64,000 nt of DNA from Bacillus horti (GCF_030813115.1 NZ_JAUSTY010000013.1:1-64000), one strand, 5' to 3'. Shown: positions 1 through 9,353, counted from the first letter of the stretch. Made by a program: numbers and translations. The notes: generated from the sequence alone by a model not told the origin.

Positions 1-36
1 GTTCGTCCTGAGCCAGGATCAAACTCTCCATAAAAG
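1..36 (-). rRNA. rrs: 16S rRNA gene, 5' end only
   Basis: The reverse complement of the first 30 bases is the universal 5' end of bacterial 16S rRNA (AGAGTTTGATCCTGGCTCAG, the 27F priming region). The gene is transcribed leftwards and leaves the window after about 36 bases. The mature 5' end is placed at about position 36 by analogy with Bacillus 16S and is uncertain by a few bases. An rRNA operon beside gyrA is the normal Bacillales arrangement. Confidence 0.95.
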
Positions 37-300
37 TTTTATGAAATAGCTTGAAATAAGCTCTCATTACGTTGTTCATTCAAAAGAATTGGACCTGTTC
101 CTTGTTTCCTCGAAAGGAAGGCAAGCAACAGATTTTTTACGCTTGGCTATTCTTTGTTCAGTTTTCAAGGTTCTAAAGAATGATGAACTTATTTAAATAC
201 CCGTTGAATTATGGATCAAAACTTATTTCGTTCATCATGTCGCTGTCTTGCGGCGACAAGTAATAATATATCACAGCTAAAATTATAATGCAACACTTTT
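37..300 (-). promoter_or_regulatory. rRNA operon promoter and leader
   Basis: Read leftwards there is a -35 TTGCAT (288-293), a 17-bp spacer and a -10 TATATT (265-270). A small GC hairpin follows (TGTCGC/GCGACA, about 240-260). Further down the leader is the motif CCTTGAAAACTGAACAAA (about 147-164), well known from Bacillus rRNA leaders and spacers. The rRNA operon therefore has its own promoter just beyond the end of the HD-GYP gene. A second promoter was not resolved. The 36-330 stretch contains no gene. Confidence 0.75.
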
Positions 301-329
301 TTAAAAGAAAAATAATCATTTCTTTTTAC

Positions 330-1403
330 TTAGATAACAGATTGAATATAGTACTCTCTTTCGAGCTGAAGATCAATGATCTTATCTTCACAGTTTACAA
401 CAGGTCTGGTTAATTCATGAGCATCTATATATACGATGTTCCCCACCCAGCCATTATTTAAAACCACTTTTTTTCCTACTTTTATGGAAGCGGCAATTAA
501 AGTTAAGAAATAATGCGTATATCTAGGGTCTAGCTTACCAAAGCTGTCATTTTTGATTTGCTCCGCAACAACAAATGGAGAATGGGCCTGACGATAAATC
601 CGCTTTGCACACATGGCCACATAAATATCAGCAATTGCGATGATCTTAGCATAATTATGGATGCTTTCAGATTTTGTAGCATAGGGATAACCACTGCCAT
701 CCTCACGTTCATGATGCTGGGCCACGCCGACCAGCACATCCTCAGGTATATGAGGCATTTTCTTTAAGAATTCATAGCCATAATGAGTGTGCTTCTGTAC
801 CTCATGGAGCTCACTTTCAGTAAGAACACCTGCTTTGTTAAGAATATTTTCATCCACAAATAATTTACCTACGTTATGAAGATATCCAGAAAGGGCTGCC
901 TCAAAGACCTGTTGCTTCCCCATACCCGATCGATGAGCGATTAGACCTACCAATAAGGAAACAAGAAGCGAGTGCTGGTATAAGTATTTCTCCATTTTAA
1001 TCAGCTTAAAAAAATCAACGATAATAGAAGGAGAGTGCTGTAATCCGTATTCAATAAACGGAATCACATTCTTCTCGATGTGATGAAAACTAATCATTGT
1101 GCCATTTTTAAATTGAGTAAAAAGCTTCTCCGTTTGGGCTGAGGTTATCGAATAAATATCAATAAAAACTTGATCAATACTCCTAAATTGATCGACATCA
1201 ATTTCGTCTGACCTAGTGTCGTCCTTTGCTTCTACAGCAATATGAGGAATTAAAAAAGCATGCAAAACCTTAATGTCATTTTTACTAAGTAAGTAACCTG
1301 ACTGAAAAAGTTCATTTCCATTAGGGGACACGACAGGCTCAGCAAGCTTAAGTCCGGGCTTATACTGTTGAGGAGCTAGCTTTTTTTTCTTATTTGTTTG
1401 CAT
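330..1403 (-). CDS. HD-GYP domain protein (c-di-GMP phosphodiesterase family, HD motif altered to HN)
   Basis: A protein of 357 residues from the ATG at 1403, which has a weak GGTGA site upstream; an in-frame GTG lies three codons earlier. The C-terminal half is an HD-GYP domain with HHEREDGSGYP at residues 230-240, matching the family signature HHExxDGxGYP. The family hydrolyses cyclic di-GMP using a metal centre that includes the HD pair. Here the pair reads LHNVGK (H176, N177), so the metal-binding Asp is replaced by Asn, although the GYP part is intact. The N-terminal ~130 residues have no recognised domain, and no membrane segment is evident. It lies between gyrA and the rRNA operon. Activity is uncertain: it may be a weakened enzyme or a c-di-GMP-responsive binding protein. 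Confidence 0.85.
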   Translation of the reverse strand: MQTNKKKKLAPQQYKPGLKLAEPVVSPNGNELFQSGYLLSKNDIKVLHAFLIPHIAVEAKDDTRSDEIDVDQFRSIDQVFIDIYSITSAQTEKLFTQFKNGTMISFHHIEKNVIPFIEYGLQHSPSIIVDFFKLIKMEKYLYQHSLLVSLLVGLIAHRSGMGKQQVFEAALSGYLHNVGKLFVDENILNKAGVLTESELHEVQKHTHYGYEFLKKMPHIPEDVLVGVAQHHEREDGSGYPYATKSESIHNYAKIIAIADIYVAMCAKRIYRQAHSPFVVAEQIKNDSFGKLDPRYTHYFLTLIAASIKVGKKVVLNNGWVGNIVYIDAHELTRPVVNCEDKIIDLQLEREYYIQSVI

Positions 1404-1608
1404 TTTTATCACCGTCTAGTGTGAGTTATTTGTTTGTTATGTGCGATTAATTCCTTTGAAACTAGGCAAAAGCTACCCAAACAATACGTTTAGGTAGCTA
1501 TTTTGAAAGTTATAGTTTCTTACTCTATAAAGGGATACACAGAGTATTTCATCTACACTTTACTATTCATATATCTGTTTATAGTTCTTTTGCTATACTG
1601 TTGTCCTT

Positions 1609-4206
1609 CTACTGCTCTTCAGGATCATCAATTTCAGCATCATGCTCAGGATCTTCTAAGTCCTGCACATCCTCAGCTTCATAATCTCCTTCATCTTGAT
1701 CCATTTCCATTCCTGTTGGTGCATCAGTAATACTACCGACGCTTTCCTCTATACTATTATCATCGGCTTCTTCTACTTCATCATTTACTTCTATTTTTGC
1801 AACGGTTGCAACTTCTTCTTCATTTTGAATTCGAATTAAGCGAACCCCTTGCGTATTCCTACCCATAGTGGAGATATCACTAACGCTTAGACGAATGATC
1901 ACACCACTTACGGTAATAATCATTAAATCGTTGTCTGAAGCCACCGCTTTAAGTCCAACAACTGGTCCGTTACGATCTGTGACGTTTAGTGTTTTTATTC
2001 CTACTCCTCCACGCGTCTGTGTACGGTATTCTTCAATTGGTGTCCGTTTACCATAGCCTTTACTTGTAACGATCATAACATCATGATCTTCATTGACAAT
2101 ATCCATGTCAATAACTTTATCATCTGAACGTAAAGTAACTCCTTTAACACCTGTTGCTGTACGACCCATCATCCGTACGTCTGTCTCTTTGTAGCGAATA
2201 GACATTCCATGACTTGTCCCCATGATAATCTCTTGGTTGCCATCCGTTAATTTAACACTAATTAGTTCGTCATCCTCACGTAGGTTTATAGCAAATAAAC
2301 CACCACGACGGATGTTTCCGAACGCATCTAGTGAGGAACGCTTGACGATTCCATTTTTAGTAGCGAAGAATAGATACCTATTTTGGACATACTCTTCTAT
2401 AGGAATAATCGCGGAGATGTACTCTCCTTTTTCGATCTGAATTAAATTAATAACAGGAACTCCACGAGCCGTTCGACCTAACTCTGGAATTTCATACGCT
2501 TTTAAGCGATACACTCTTCCTCTGTTCGTAAAGAGCATAACGAAATGATGGGAGTTAGTCGCAAATAAGTGCTCCACAAAATCATCATTTTTCGTATCCA
2601 TACCTGTAATGCCACGACCACCACGCTTTTGGCTGCGGTACGTGCTAACAGGGAGACGCTTAATGTAGCCACTATGGGTTAGTGTGATAACAACCTCTTC
2701 ACGTGGGATAAGGTCCTCATCCTCAATCATATCTTCACCAATCGTGATTTCTGTACGACGCTCATCATTAAATCTAGCTTTAATTTCAGCTAGCTCTTCA
2801 CTGATGATGGCTAAGATTTTCGCTTCATCTGCTAAAATCGCTTTTAGCTCAGCGATCTTTTGTAGAAGCTCGGTGTATTCATTTTCGATTTTCTCTCGCT
2901 CTAAGCCAGTTAAGCGTTGCAGCCTCATATCAAGGATCGCTTGAGCCTGATCATAGGAAAGCTGAAAGTTATTCATTAATCCATCTCTAGCCTCTTCCGT
3001 TGTTCTAGACGAACGGATCAGCTGGATAACAGCATCTAAATGATCTAATGCGATACGAAGACCTTCTAATATATGAGCTCTTGCTTCTGCTTTACGTAAA
3101 TCAAACTCTGTACGACGGCGAATAACAACCTTCTGATGGTCCAAGTAATGAACTAGAACCTGCTTTAAATTCAATACCTTAGGCTGCCCATGTACAAGAG
3201 CTAGCATATTGATTCCAAAAGTAGTTTGAAGGGCTGTCTGCTTGTACAAATTATTAAGCAGAACGTTTGCATTCACATCTCGACGTAATTCGATCACTAT
3301 ACGCATCCCATTACGGTCGGATTCATCCCGTAGGTCTGTGATTCCTTCAATTCGTTTTTCTCGTACTAATTCAGCAATCTTCTCAATGAGCTTTGCTTTA
3401 TTAACCTGATAAGGGATTTCATCTACGATAATACGGCTTTTGCCACTGTCGTTTTCTTCAATAGTCGCTTTCGCTCGTAAGGTAATGGTCCCTCTACCTG
3501 TTTCATACGCTCGACGAATTCCAGACTTCCCTAAAATTTGCGCTCCTGTAGGAAAATCAGGACCAGGAACGTATTCCATAAGATCAGCAATGGTAGCCTC
3601 CGGATTTTCAATGATCAGCTGGACGGCATCAATCACTTCACCTAAATGATGCGGTGGAATATTGGTAGCCATCCCTACAGCAATTCCCGTTGTTCCGTTC
3701 ACTAATAAATTAGGGAAACGTGCAGGGAGAACGACTGGCTCTTTTTCCTGTCCATCATAGTTCTCTTGATAATCGATTGTGTCCTTATTAATGTCTCTAA
3801 GAAGCTCTGTCGAAATCTTGGACATTCTTGCTTCTGTATAACGCATCGCTGCAGCTGCATCTCCGTCCACTGAACCAAAGTTCCCGTGCCCATCTACAAG
3901 CATATAGCGATAGGAGAAATCCTGAGCCATACGAACCATTGTTTCGTACACAGCGGAATCACCATGTGGATGATACTTACCGATAACCTCCCCAACGATA
4001 CGTGCGGATTTTTTATACGCTTTATCAGGGGTCATCCCTAATTCATTCATAGCAAAAAGCACACGCCGATGTACAGGCTTAAGCCCGTCACGTACATCAG
4101 GGAGCGCTCGACTAACAATAACACTCATCGCATAGTCCATAAATGAGCTACGCATTTCCTGCCCGATATTTATCTCTTTAATCCTTGATTGTTCCATCTC
4201 GGCCAT
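1609..4206 (-). CDS. gyrA: DNA gyrase subunit A
   Basis: The 865-residue breakage-reunion subunit of DNA gyrase, which introduces negative supercoils as A2B2 with GyrB. The catalytic tyrosine is Y123 in [10 protein letters not shown]. The quinolone-determining region reads [10 protein letters not shown] (S84, E88), the susceptible type. The GyrA box, needed for DNA wrapping, is QKRGGRG at residues 526-532. The start is supported by GGAGGTT six bases upstream. It is longer than B. subtilis GyrA (about 821 residues) because of a very acidic tail over the last ~60 residues. Unlike B. subtilis, gyrB is not adjacent: about 8 kb of envelope-stress and accessory genes separate them. It has its own promoter at 4260-4288. 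Confidence 0.98.
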   Translation of the reverse strand: MAEMEQSRIKEINIGQEMRSSFMDYAMSVIVSRALPDVRDGLKPVHRRVLFAMNELGMTPDKAYKKSARIVGEVIGKYHPHGDSAVYETMVRMAQDFSYRYMLVDGHGNFGSVDGDAAAAMRYTEARMSKISTELLRDINKDTIDYQENYDGQEKEPVVLPARFPNLLVNGTTGIAVGMATNIPPHHLGEVIDAVQLIIENPEATIADLMEYVPGPDFPTGAQILGKSGIRRAYETGRGTITLRAKATIEENDSGKSRIIVDEIPYQVNKAKLIEKIAELVREKRIEGITDLRDESDRNGMRIVIELRRDVNANVLLNNLYKQTALQTTFGINMLALVHGQPKVLNLKQVLVHYLDHQKVVIRRRTEFDLRKAEARAHILEGLRIALDHLDAVIQLIRSSRTTEEARDGLMNNFQLSYDQAQAILDMRLQRLTGLEREKIENEYTELLQKIAELKAILADEAKILAIISEELAEIKARFNDERRTEITIGEDMIEDEDLIPREEVVITLTHSGYIKRLPVSTYRSQKRGGRGITGMDTKNDDFVEHLFATNSHHFVMLFTNRGRVYRLKAYEIPELGRTARGVPVINLIQIEKGEYISAIIPIEEYVQNRYLFFATKNGIVKRSSLDAFGNIRRGGLFAINLREDDELISVKLTDGNQEIIMGTSHGMSIRYKETDVRMMGRTATGVKGVTLRSDDKVIDMDIVNEDHDVMIVTSKGYGKRTPIEEYRTQTRGGVGIKTLNVTDRNGPVVGLKAVASDNDLMIITVSGVIIRLSVSDISTMGRNTQGVRLIRIQNEEEVATVAKIEVNDEVEEADDNSIEESVGSITDAPTGMEMDQDEGDYEAEDVQDLEDPEHDAEIDDPEEQ

Positions 4207-4259
4207 GCACTAACCTCCGTAACATAGACACCTATCGTCTAATTCTCTCTCCACTATTA

Positions 4260-4288
4260 AATATACATGATTCCAGCATATTTCACAA
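4260..4288 (-). promoter_or_regulatory. gyrA promoter
   Basis: Read leftwards: -35 TTGTGA (4283-4288), a 17-bp spacer and -10 TATATT (4260-4265), about 55 bp upstream of the gyrA start. It lies between gyrA and the end of the response-regulator gene, so gyrA need not depend on read-through from the lia-type operon. Confidence 0.6.
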
Positions 4289-4323
4289 ATTCCCTTCAGT
4301 CAGACTATAGGAAGGTGTGTTGA

Positions 4324-4953
4324 TTAAAGAAGATTGTTTCGATGAGCGTAAATGGCCGCTTGAGTACGGTCATCTACCTCTAGCTTAGAAAGAATGTTGG
4401 TGATATGGGTTTTGACCGTTTTAACCGCTATGTACAGCTCATCAGATATATCTTGATTCGTTTTTCCATCCGCAATTAAGCATAGAATCTCTAATTCCCT
4501 AGGCGTTAAATCTAAATGGGGCTTTTTCTCCTCATTTCTTCTCATTCTAGAAAGAACCTTTCCCGTCACCTGGGCTTCAAGAATAGGCTCCCCTTTAGCT
4601 GCTGCTCGGATGGCTGCTGCGATTTCAGTTGCTTTTGAGGTCTTTAATAGATAGCTTAATGCTCCTGCTTCGATAACAGGATAAACTTTATCATCGTCAA
4701 TAAAGCTTGTTAGCACAATAATTTTGGAGCTTGGCTGGACACGAATGATTTCCTTTGTCGCTGTAATGCCATCCATTCCTTCCATCACCAGATCCATTAC
4801 TATAACATCCGGATTATGCTCAATAGCAAGGTTAACCCCTTCTTGTCCATTTGACCCCTCTGCGACAACTTCAATATCGCTTTGGGATTCTAAATACGCA
4901 GACAAACCCATGCGTACCATTTCATGATCATCCACTAATAATACACGTATCAT
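4324..4953 (-). CDS. liaR: LiaR-type response regulator (NarL/LuxR family)
   Basis: A 209-residue two-component response regulator. The receiver domain (1-120) has the acidic pocket D8/D9, phospho-acceptor D54, T82 and K104. A LuxR-type helix-turn-helix fills residues about 148-209. It overlaps the kinase gene upstream by 4 bp (ATGA), so the two are translationally coupled and certainly partners. In Bacillales the order LiaF-LiaS-LiaR forms the cell-envelope stress system that responds to lipid II-binding antibiotics. The symbol follows from the LiaF homologue next door; closely related NarL-type regulators such as VraR are the alternative name. Confidence 0.88.
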   Translation of the reverse strand: MIRVLLVDDHEMVRMGLSAYLESQSDIEVVAEGSNGQEGVNLAIEHNPDVIVMDLVMEGMDGITATKEIIRVQPSSKIIVLTSFIDDDKVYPVIEAGALSYLLKTSKATEIAAAIRAAAKGEPILEAQVTGKVLSRMRRNEEKKPHLDLTPRELEILCLIADGKTNQDISDELYIAVKTVKTHITNILSKLEVDDRTQAAIYAHRNNLL

Positions 4954-6026
4954 GATTCTACCTGCTCCTCCTTTTCGTCCATTTCATCTACAATCGGGAT
5001 TTTTACGCTAACCTGTGTTCCTTTATTCGGGAAGGAAATGACTTCAGCCACTCCACCGATCTCATTAACTCTCTCATGAATAGATTGCAATCCGTAGGAA
5101 GAGAGCTTTGTACCATTCATGTCAAAACCTACCCCGTTATCTACTATTTTTAGATGAATTCTTCTGTTTTCCACCGCAAGTAAAAGGGATACAGAGCTTG
5201 CTTTAGCGTGCCTGAATACATTAGACAATCCTTCCTGAACGATGCGAAAAAGATGATCCTCTATTCCTTTAGGTAATACAGGCAATTCATCTACCTTCCA
5301 CTCCATCTGAACATACTGTTTTTCTTTAAATTCTGTTAACAGGTCTAATATTCCTTCTCTTAGTCCCTTACCTTCTAAAGTAGCAGGCCGCAGGTGGAGT
5401 AAGAGAGCGCGCATTTCATTCTGTGCATTGCCGGCCATCTTCTCAATCATCTCGATTTGCTTCTTTGACTTTTCTTGAGAAAACGCTGTCGTTTCCAAAA
5501 CGGCAGAGGTCATCATAGAGATCGCAAAAAGCTGCTGACTAACGGCATCATGAAGCTCACGCGCTATCCGCTGACGCTCGGCAGAAATAACGGACTGTTT
5601 CATGGACTCCTGCCATTCCACCTTTTCTGTGGACAGCTTCTGTAGGGAGGCCACTTGCTTTTCAATCCTCCTAGCCATTTCATTTAAATGCTCGGCAACT
5701 AAGCCAATCTCATCTGAACCTAGCTCAGGAACCCTCTGAGCATAATTACCTCTTTCAAACGATAGGATGGAAACAACAAGCTTTTCCAATCTTTTTTTTA
5801 GACGATTTCCATTAATATATCCAATAAGTCCACCAACAACTAAGTTAAGCAATACGACCCAAATGAAGATCGGTAGAAAAATCCACCTAGCTTGGAAAAG
5901 GGTTCTGAAATCTAAGCCCAAGTAGAAAAATGTACTTAGGGTAATGAGAAATGTAGCCAAAAAGCTAATCCCTATCGATAATCTCATTTGCTTCCACTGG
6001 ATGTTAGTAAGTCGCTCTCCGCTCAT
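4950..6026 (-). CDS. liaS: LiaS-type sensor histidine kinase
   Basis: A 358-residue membrane histidine kinase. Two transmembrane segments (about 18-36 and 48-70) bracket only a short external loop, the intramembrane-sensing layout. A HAMP segment follows (about 70-125), then a HisKA_3 dimerisation domain with phospho-acceptor H159 in RELHDAVSQQ. The HATPase_c domain carries DNGVGFD near residue 300. It overlaps liaR by 4 bp downstream and liaF by 4 bp upstream. In the family, LiaF holds LiaS in check until the membrane or cell-wall cycle is disturbed; LiaS then phosphorylates LiaR. Confidence 0.9.
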   Translation of the reverse strand: MSGERLTNIQWKQMRLSIGISFLATFLITLSTFFYLGLDFRTLFQARWIFLPIFIWVVLLNLVVGGLIGYINGNRLKKRLEKLVVSILSFERGNYAQRVPELGSDEIGLVAEHLNEMARRIEKQVASLQKLSTEKVEWQESMKQSVISAERQRIARELHDAVSQQLFAISMMTSAVLETTAFSQEKSKKQIEMIEKMAGNAQNEMRALLLHLRPATLEGKGLREGILDLLTEFKEKQYVQMEWKVDELPVLPKGIEDHLFRIVQEGLSNVFRHAKASSVSLLLAVENRRIHLKIVDNGVGFDMNGTKLSSYGLQSIHERVNEIGGVAEVISFPNKGTQVSVKIPIVDEMDEKEEQVES

Positions 6027-7312
6027 AAGAATCTCACATCCACATCCCCTACAAAAAGAGACACAGATATTTTCACCTTTCTAGCCGATTGCTCATAGCC
6101 TTTTGTAGCAAGCTTAATTTGTCGGTTAATCCCACTTTGCTTATGTCCTAAAATCTCAAAGTTACCGACCGTTACACTCGTGGCGATGGACACATCTAAA
6201 TCTGGTGGCACATAGATATCTACATCACCAAAAACTCCACTGATGGCGATCGAGCTTTCTCCTTCAGGGATAATCGCTTTGGATAAATCCATCTTAATAT
6301 CAGTAATCACGTAGGACATATTCATATTGTGTAGCTCAAATTGGTTTTTCATATATCGAAAATCGCCAATAAACTGATTGTGTACCGTTGAGCTGTTCTT
6401 TTTGGATCCAGTAGTACGTGCCTTTCTTCGATGGATAGGCATAGTAGGAGCCGTAGATCGAGGTAGAGTCTCTTCCTCCTGCTCATCCTTGTCTCTGCTT
6501 TGAGCAGAGCTATCCTTAGCTACTGTTGAATCTGCTTTATGATCTGTTTGGATGTGTTCATTCTGTTCGTCTAGCTCATTTATTGGGGCTGTTCCATCTT
6601 TATCTTTGTCTTTCGTTTCAGAAGACGTAGGCTCAGTAGTATGAAGCTTAGCTTTTTCTAAATCAGCAATAGAGCTCCACACCGTCCCCACAGATTGTAC
6701 TTCATGAGCTTGAGTTTCCGAAGTATTCCGAGTCTCATGTTTCTCTTCTAGTTCCGAATCTTTTGTTTCTTCTTCTGGAAGCTCCGCTCCTCCAGCAACT
6801 TTATTTTCTTTCCCTGCATTTTCTTGATAAACCTGCTTCACACTCTCTTCAGTTTCAGTAAATCTCTCTTTTCCTATATTTTTATCCACTTCCTGTTCTT
6901 TTTCCGTTCTACGCTCTTCATTTTCTTTCCCTTTATTTACTCCTTCTGCTTTAAGCTTTTCAGTTTCTTCTTCATCCTGTTCCTCTGCTCGCTTATCACT
7001 TTTGGCTTGAGCTCCGCCCCTATTTGATTTCCCTCTAAAAAGAAGCACACCAAAGTAAAGGAACAAAAAGCCAAAAACTATACCTGCAATATTTATAGCG
7101 AATAGGATTTCAAAAAGAGCAATAAATCCAAGAACAAAAATGGTTGCTCCTAGCCATCTATATAAACTTGAATAAATCACAATCCCCATACCAAATAAAA
7201 AAAGGGGACCAAGCAGCTCAGAGCCAAGCTCAAATTCAAGGGCACCCACAAAGATGCTTATGCCCACAAAAATAGCCATAAAGCCTGCAAGACGATAGAT
7301 CAATTGGCTCAT
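6023..7312 (-). CDS. liaF: LiaF-type membrane inhibitor with long acidic linker
   Basis: The ATG at 7312 has GGAAGG eight bases upstream and gives 429 residues; an ORF start at 7339 is less likely. The N-terminal ~100 residues hold about four hydrophobic segments. The last ~115 residues are the LiaF/YvqF C-terminal beta-rich domain (around the motif GVFGDVDIYVPPD), the module that negatively controls LiaS. Between them is a ~200-residue, highly charged, low-complexity linker rich in Glu, Lys, Thr and Ser. B. subtilis LiaF is about 241 residues, so nearly the whole excess is the linker. It overlaps liaS by 4 bp. The linker is probably disordered and cytoplasmic; its role is unknown. Confidence 0.87.
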   Translation of the reverse strand: MSQLIYRLAGFMAIFVGISIFVGALEFELGSELLGPLFLFGMGIVIYSSLYRWLGATIFVLGFIALFEILFAINIAGIVFGFLFLYFGVLLFRGKSNRGGAQAKSDKRAEEQDEEETEKLKAEGVNKGKENEERRTEKEQEVDKNIGKERFTETEESVKQVYQENAGKENKVAGGAELPEEETKDSELEEKHETRNTSETQAHEVQSVGTVWSSIADLEKAKLHTTEPTSSETKDKDKDGTAPINELDEQNEHIQTDHKADSTVAKDSSAQSRDKDEQEEETLPRSTAPTMPIHRRKARTTGSKKNSSTVHNQFIGDFRYMKNQFELHNMNMSYVITDIKMDLSKAIIPEGESSIAISGVFGDVDIYVPPDLDVSIATSVTVGNFEILGHKQSGINRQIKLATKGYEQSARKVKISVSLFVGDVDVRFL

Positions 7313-7439
7313 TTTTTCATCCTTCCTATCTCCACACACATGAGGTTTATGTGCTCCGACACTTATAGTCTATCAAGGATTTTGTATAGCTGAAAAGAGA
7401 GCCAAGGGCACCCATGGCTCATCCTTCAATGAAATATGA

Positions 7440-7832
7440 CTATTTAGAATCACGAGAGTTGCTGTCAAATGGCTTTTCTACCTCAATGATAGGTCCCGAG
7501 GATCTGTCGTCACGATGAGAGGAGTGAAAATCAGAATCATCATTCCTTTTAATTAATCTCCAGCCTAGGTAGACACAGATTAATGAAAGAGCTAAGACGA
7601 TAAGTAACGGAGACATTGAAATGAGAAATACTGCACCTATAACTACGATGATGGCTCCTAAAATTTTAACTCCGTCGGTTGCTGCTTCTCTATACATTTT
7701 ATATCCAAAATACATGGCAAAAAGGAGAGCCACTCCACCGATAACGGTAAATATATTTCCACTATAGATAAATAAAATAATCCCAAGTAATATTAAACCC
7801 AATCCGATCAAAGACTTATTATTAATCTTCAC
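7440..7832 (-). CDS. LiaI-like small membrane protein
   Basis: A 130-residue protein starting with GTG at 7832. There are four hydrophobic segments between residues about 8 and 92, followed by a hydrophilic charged tail. It sits 127 bp upstream of liaF on the same strand. Its size, topology and position resemble LiaI, the small membrane protein of the lia operon that anchors LiaH, but the similarity is by context and character rather than a diagnostic motif. No liaH (PspA-like) gene is present in the window. It could also be a general phage-shock-C-like or DUF4870-type membrane protein. Confidence 0.6.
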   Translation of the reverse strand: MKINNKSLIGLGLILLGIILFIYSGNIFTVIGGVALLFAMYFGYKMYREAATDGVKILGAIIVVIGAVFLISMSPLLIVLALSLICVYLGWRLIKRNDDSDFHSSHRDDRSSGPIIEVEKPFDSNSRDSK

Positions 7833-8004
7833 TTTGCACCGCGTCCTTTCTTATATCTTACTCATAGGATACAACAAATCTATCCTTCCTAAAACAACCT
7901 TTGGTTTGAATGTTATGTAGGTCTAGGGTCTTAGATCATGATTTTTCATCAACTATCAGGATGGTCAGTTGCATTTTGCACAATGGCTTAATTTTTAATG
8001 AATG

Positions 8005-8067
8005 AAAAAGAACTGAAGGGCCTTGCAGCTTTTACTAAAGGACTGCTAGCTCGTTTCAGTTCTTTTT
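8005..8067 (-). terminator. Terminator downstream of catE-like gene
   Basis: A 13-bp perfect stem (8005-8017 paired with 8055-8067, TTCAGTTCTTTTT on one side) has an inner partly paired loop. Read leftwards the hairpin ends in a run of T, so it terminates the catE-like transcript; the other strand also has a T-run. The 7833-8159 stretch holds this terminator and the upstream region of the LiaI-like gene, and no ORF. Confidence 0.7.
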
Positions 8068-8159
8068 ATTCTATTTTAGCTATACTATTTAATAAATTCA
8101 GATTCTCTTTTGGTTCAAACTAGATGAGCTTGAATAACAAAGTTGCACCTATATATACC

Positions 8160-9026
8160 TTAGTAGGTAAAGTGAATAGTATTCCCTGCTGGATCCTGAA
8201 CCAGTAAGCCTGCCTCTTGCTCGTCAAGCTTAATATTTGCTGCCTTTAATCGGTCTGCTATCACATCAAATTCTTCTTTATTTTGAAGCTGAATGGAAAA
8301 GACAGATAATCCTACAGCGTGTGGTGGATTAGGAGGAGCACCCACCCCCACCCAGGTGTTTAATCCGATATGATGATGGTATCCTCCTGCTGCTACGAAA
8401 AGAGCGTGGTCAGCCATACGAATCATCACATCAAAGCCTAATACTCCATGGTAAAAATCCTCTGCTTTTTTCATATGATCAACATGTAAATGAATATGAC
8501 CAATCGTCGTTCCCTCTGGTAGCTCATTCTTTGATGAACGCTCCGCTTCATTCCACAATTGTTGAATATCTAATGGGAGAGATTCTCCTTTTAACATTCC
8601 ATCATCTTGTTTGGGCCACTGCTCACGAGGTCGATCTGCATACACCTCAATACCGTTATGATCAGGATCAGACAGATATAAAGCTTCACTAAATAGATGA
8701 TCAGATGCTCCCTCAAGCCGACCTTCCTGTTCATTAAAATGAAAAAGCCAATTAGCCAACGCTTGCCTTGAAGGAACAAGGACTGCCAGGTGATATAGAC
8801 CTGTTGTCCTGCTCTTTGGTGCAGCATCAGGTAACTCCTCTAGGATTAACAACGGTGTTTGGCCGTCTACTGTAAGGAGAGCCATATTGTTCCCATTTTC
8901 TGCTTGCTCCTGGCGTAAAACAGAAAAGCCAATTTTTTTCGTATAAAAATCAACGGAACGCTCTAAGCTTGAGATTCTTAGATGGACATAACCGATTGAT
9001 GTTTGGGGATGAATTGAAAAGCTCAT
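8160..9026 (-). CDS. catE: CatE-like ring-cleaving dioxygenase (VOC superfamily)
   Basis: A 288-residue protein with two tandem vicinal-oxygen-chelate modules, about 9-130 and 173-285. The second carries IGHIHLHV (H177/H179/H181) and GGYHHHIGLN (H217-H219), the metal-site pattern of B. subtilis CatE (YfiE, 285 residues), a catechol 2,3-dioxygenase used in detoxifying catechols and quinones. Module 1 has SEALYLSDPDHNGIEVYAD, also typical. The symbol is given by family resemblance; other VOC dioxygenases or glyoxalase-like enzymes remain possible. The promoter carries a YodB/CatR-type operator, which supports a quinone-response role. It is a single-gene unit with its own terminator at 8005-8067. 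Confidence 0.8.
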   Translation of the reverse strand: MSFSIHPQTSIGYVHLRISSLERSVDFYTKKIGFSVLRQEQAENGNNMALLTVDGQTPLLILEELPDAAPKSRTTGLYHLAVLVPSRQALANWLFHFNEQEGRLEGASDHLFSEALYLSDPDHNGIEVYADRPREQWPKQDDGMLKGESLPLDIQQLWNEAERSSKNELPEGTTIGHIHLHVDHMKKAEDFYHGVLGFDVMIRMADHALFVAAGGYHHHIGLNTWVGVGAPPNPPHAVGLSVFSIQLQNKEEFDVIADRLKAANIKLDEQEAGLLVQDPAGNTIHFTY

Positions 9027-9141
9027 AGTAGCACCTAACCTTTCTAGAATAAAAACTCCTCCATCCGTTCCTAGAGGGAGAGAAGATTTTGTATGAAGAA
9101 CGTTTATTATAGTATGCTCAAACGTTTATTCATTTTTCACT

Positions 9142-9181
9142 TACTTTTTGTAAGTATATGATGGTTATTCTAAAAAGTCAA
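9142..9181 (-). promoter_or_regulatory. catE-like promoter with YodB/CatR-type operator overlapping the -10
   Basis: Read leftwards: -35 TTGACT (9176-9181), exactly 17 bp, -10 TATACT (9153-9158). The palindrome TACTTTTTGTAAGTA at 9142-9156 fits TACT-N7-AGTA, the operator consensus of the MarR/DUF24 quinone- and diamide-sensing repressors YodB and CatR, which control catDE in B. subtilis. It overlaps the -10 and the expected start point, so binding would block transcription. A second palindrome, TTACTTAAGTAA (9187-9198), lies just upstream of the -35. Confidence 0.7.
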
Positions 9182-9294
9182 GTTACTTACTTAAGTAAAG
9201 TGATTAATGATTAGTCCTTTACCTACGCTTGAGGTCAACCCTTTTTAGAAAGATTAAAATATTGTTAAGAAACACATTTTTTCTATCCATTCAA

Positions 9295-9323
9295 TTGATA
9301 AACAAGAATTTGATTGCTATGAT
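9295..9323 (+). promoter_or_regulatory. Promoter of the IGNQAV-motif gene
   Basis: -35 TTGATA (9295-9300), a 17-bp spacer and -10 TATGAT (9318-9323). The predicted start near 9330 is almost on top of the only Shine-Dalgarno-like sequence (AAGGTGG, 9331-9337). That sequence is 16 bases from the ATG at 9354 and only 2 bases from an out-of-frame ATG at 9340 (11-codon ORF ending 9375). Translation initiation therefore looks inefficient. The 9027-9353 stretch otherwise contains only the divergent catE-like promoter. Confidence 0.5.
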
Positions 9324-9353
9324 GAGAAAAAAGGTGGAAATGAGTGACTTTTT

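Noticed and set aside
1503-1730. Plus-strand ORF overlapping the 3' end of gyrA
   Set aside because: Antisense shadow of the acidic gyrA tail; no ribosome site and low-complexity translation.
6824-7027. Phe-rich plus-strand ORF inside liaF
   Set aside because: Antisense reading of the Glu/Lys-rich LiaF linker (GAA/AAA runs give Phe/Leu/Ser).
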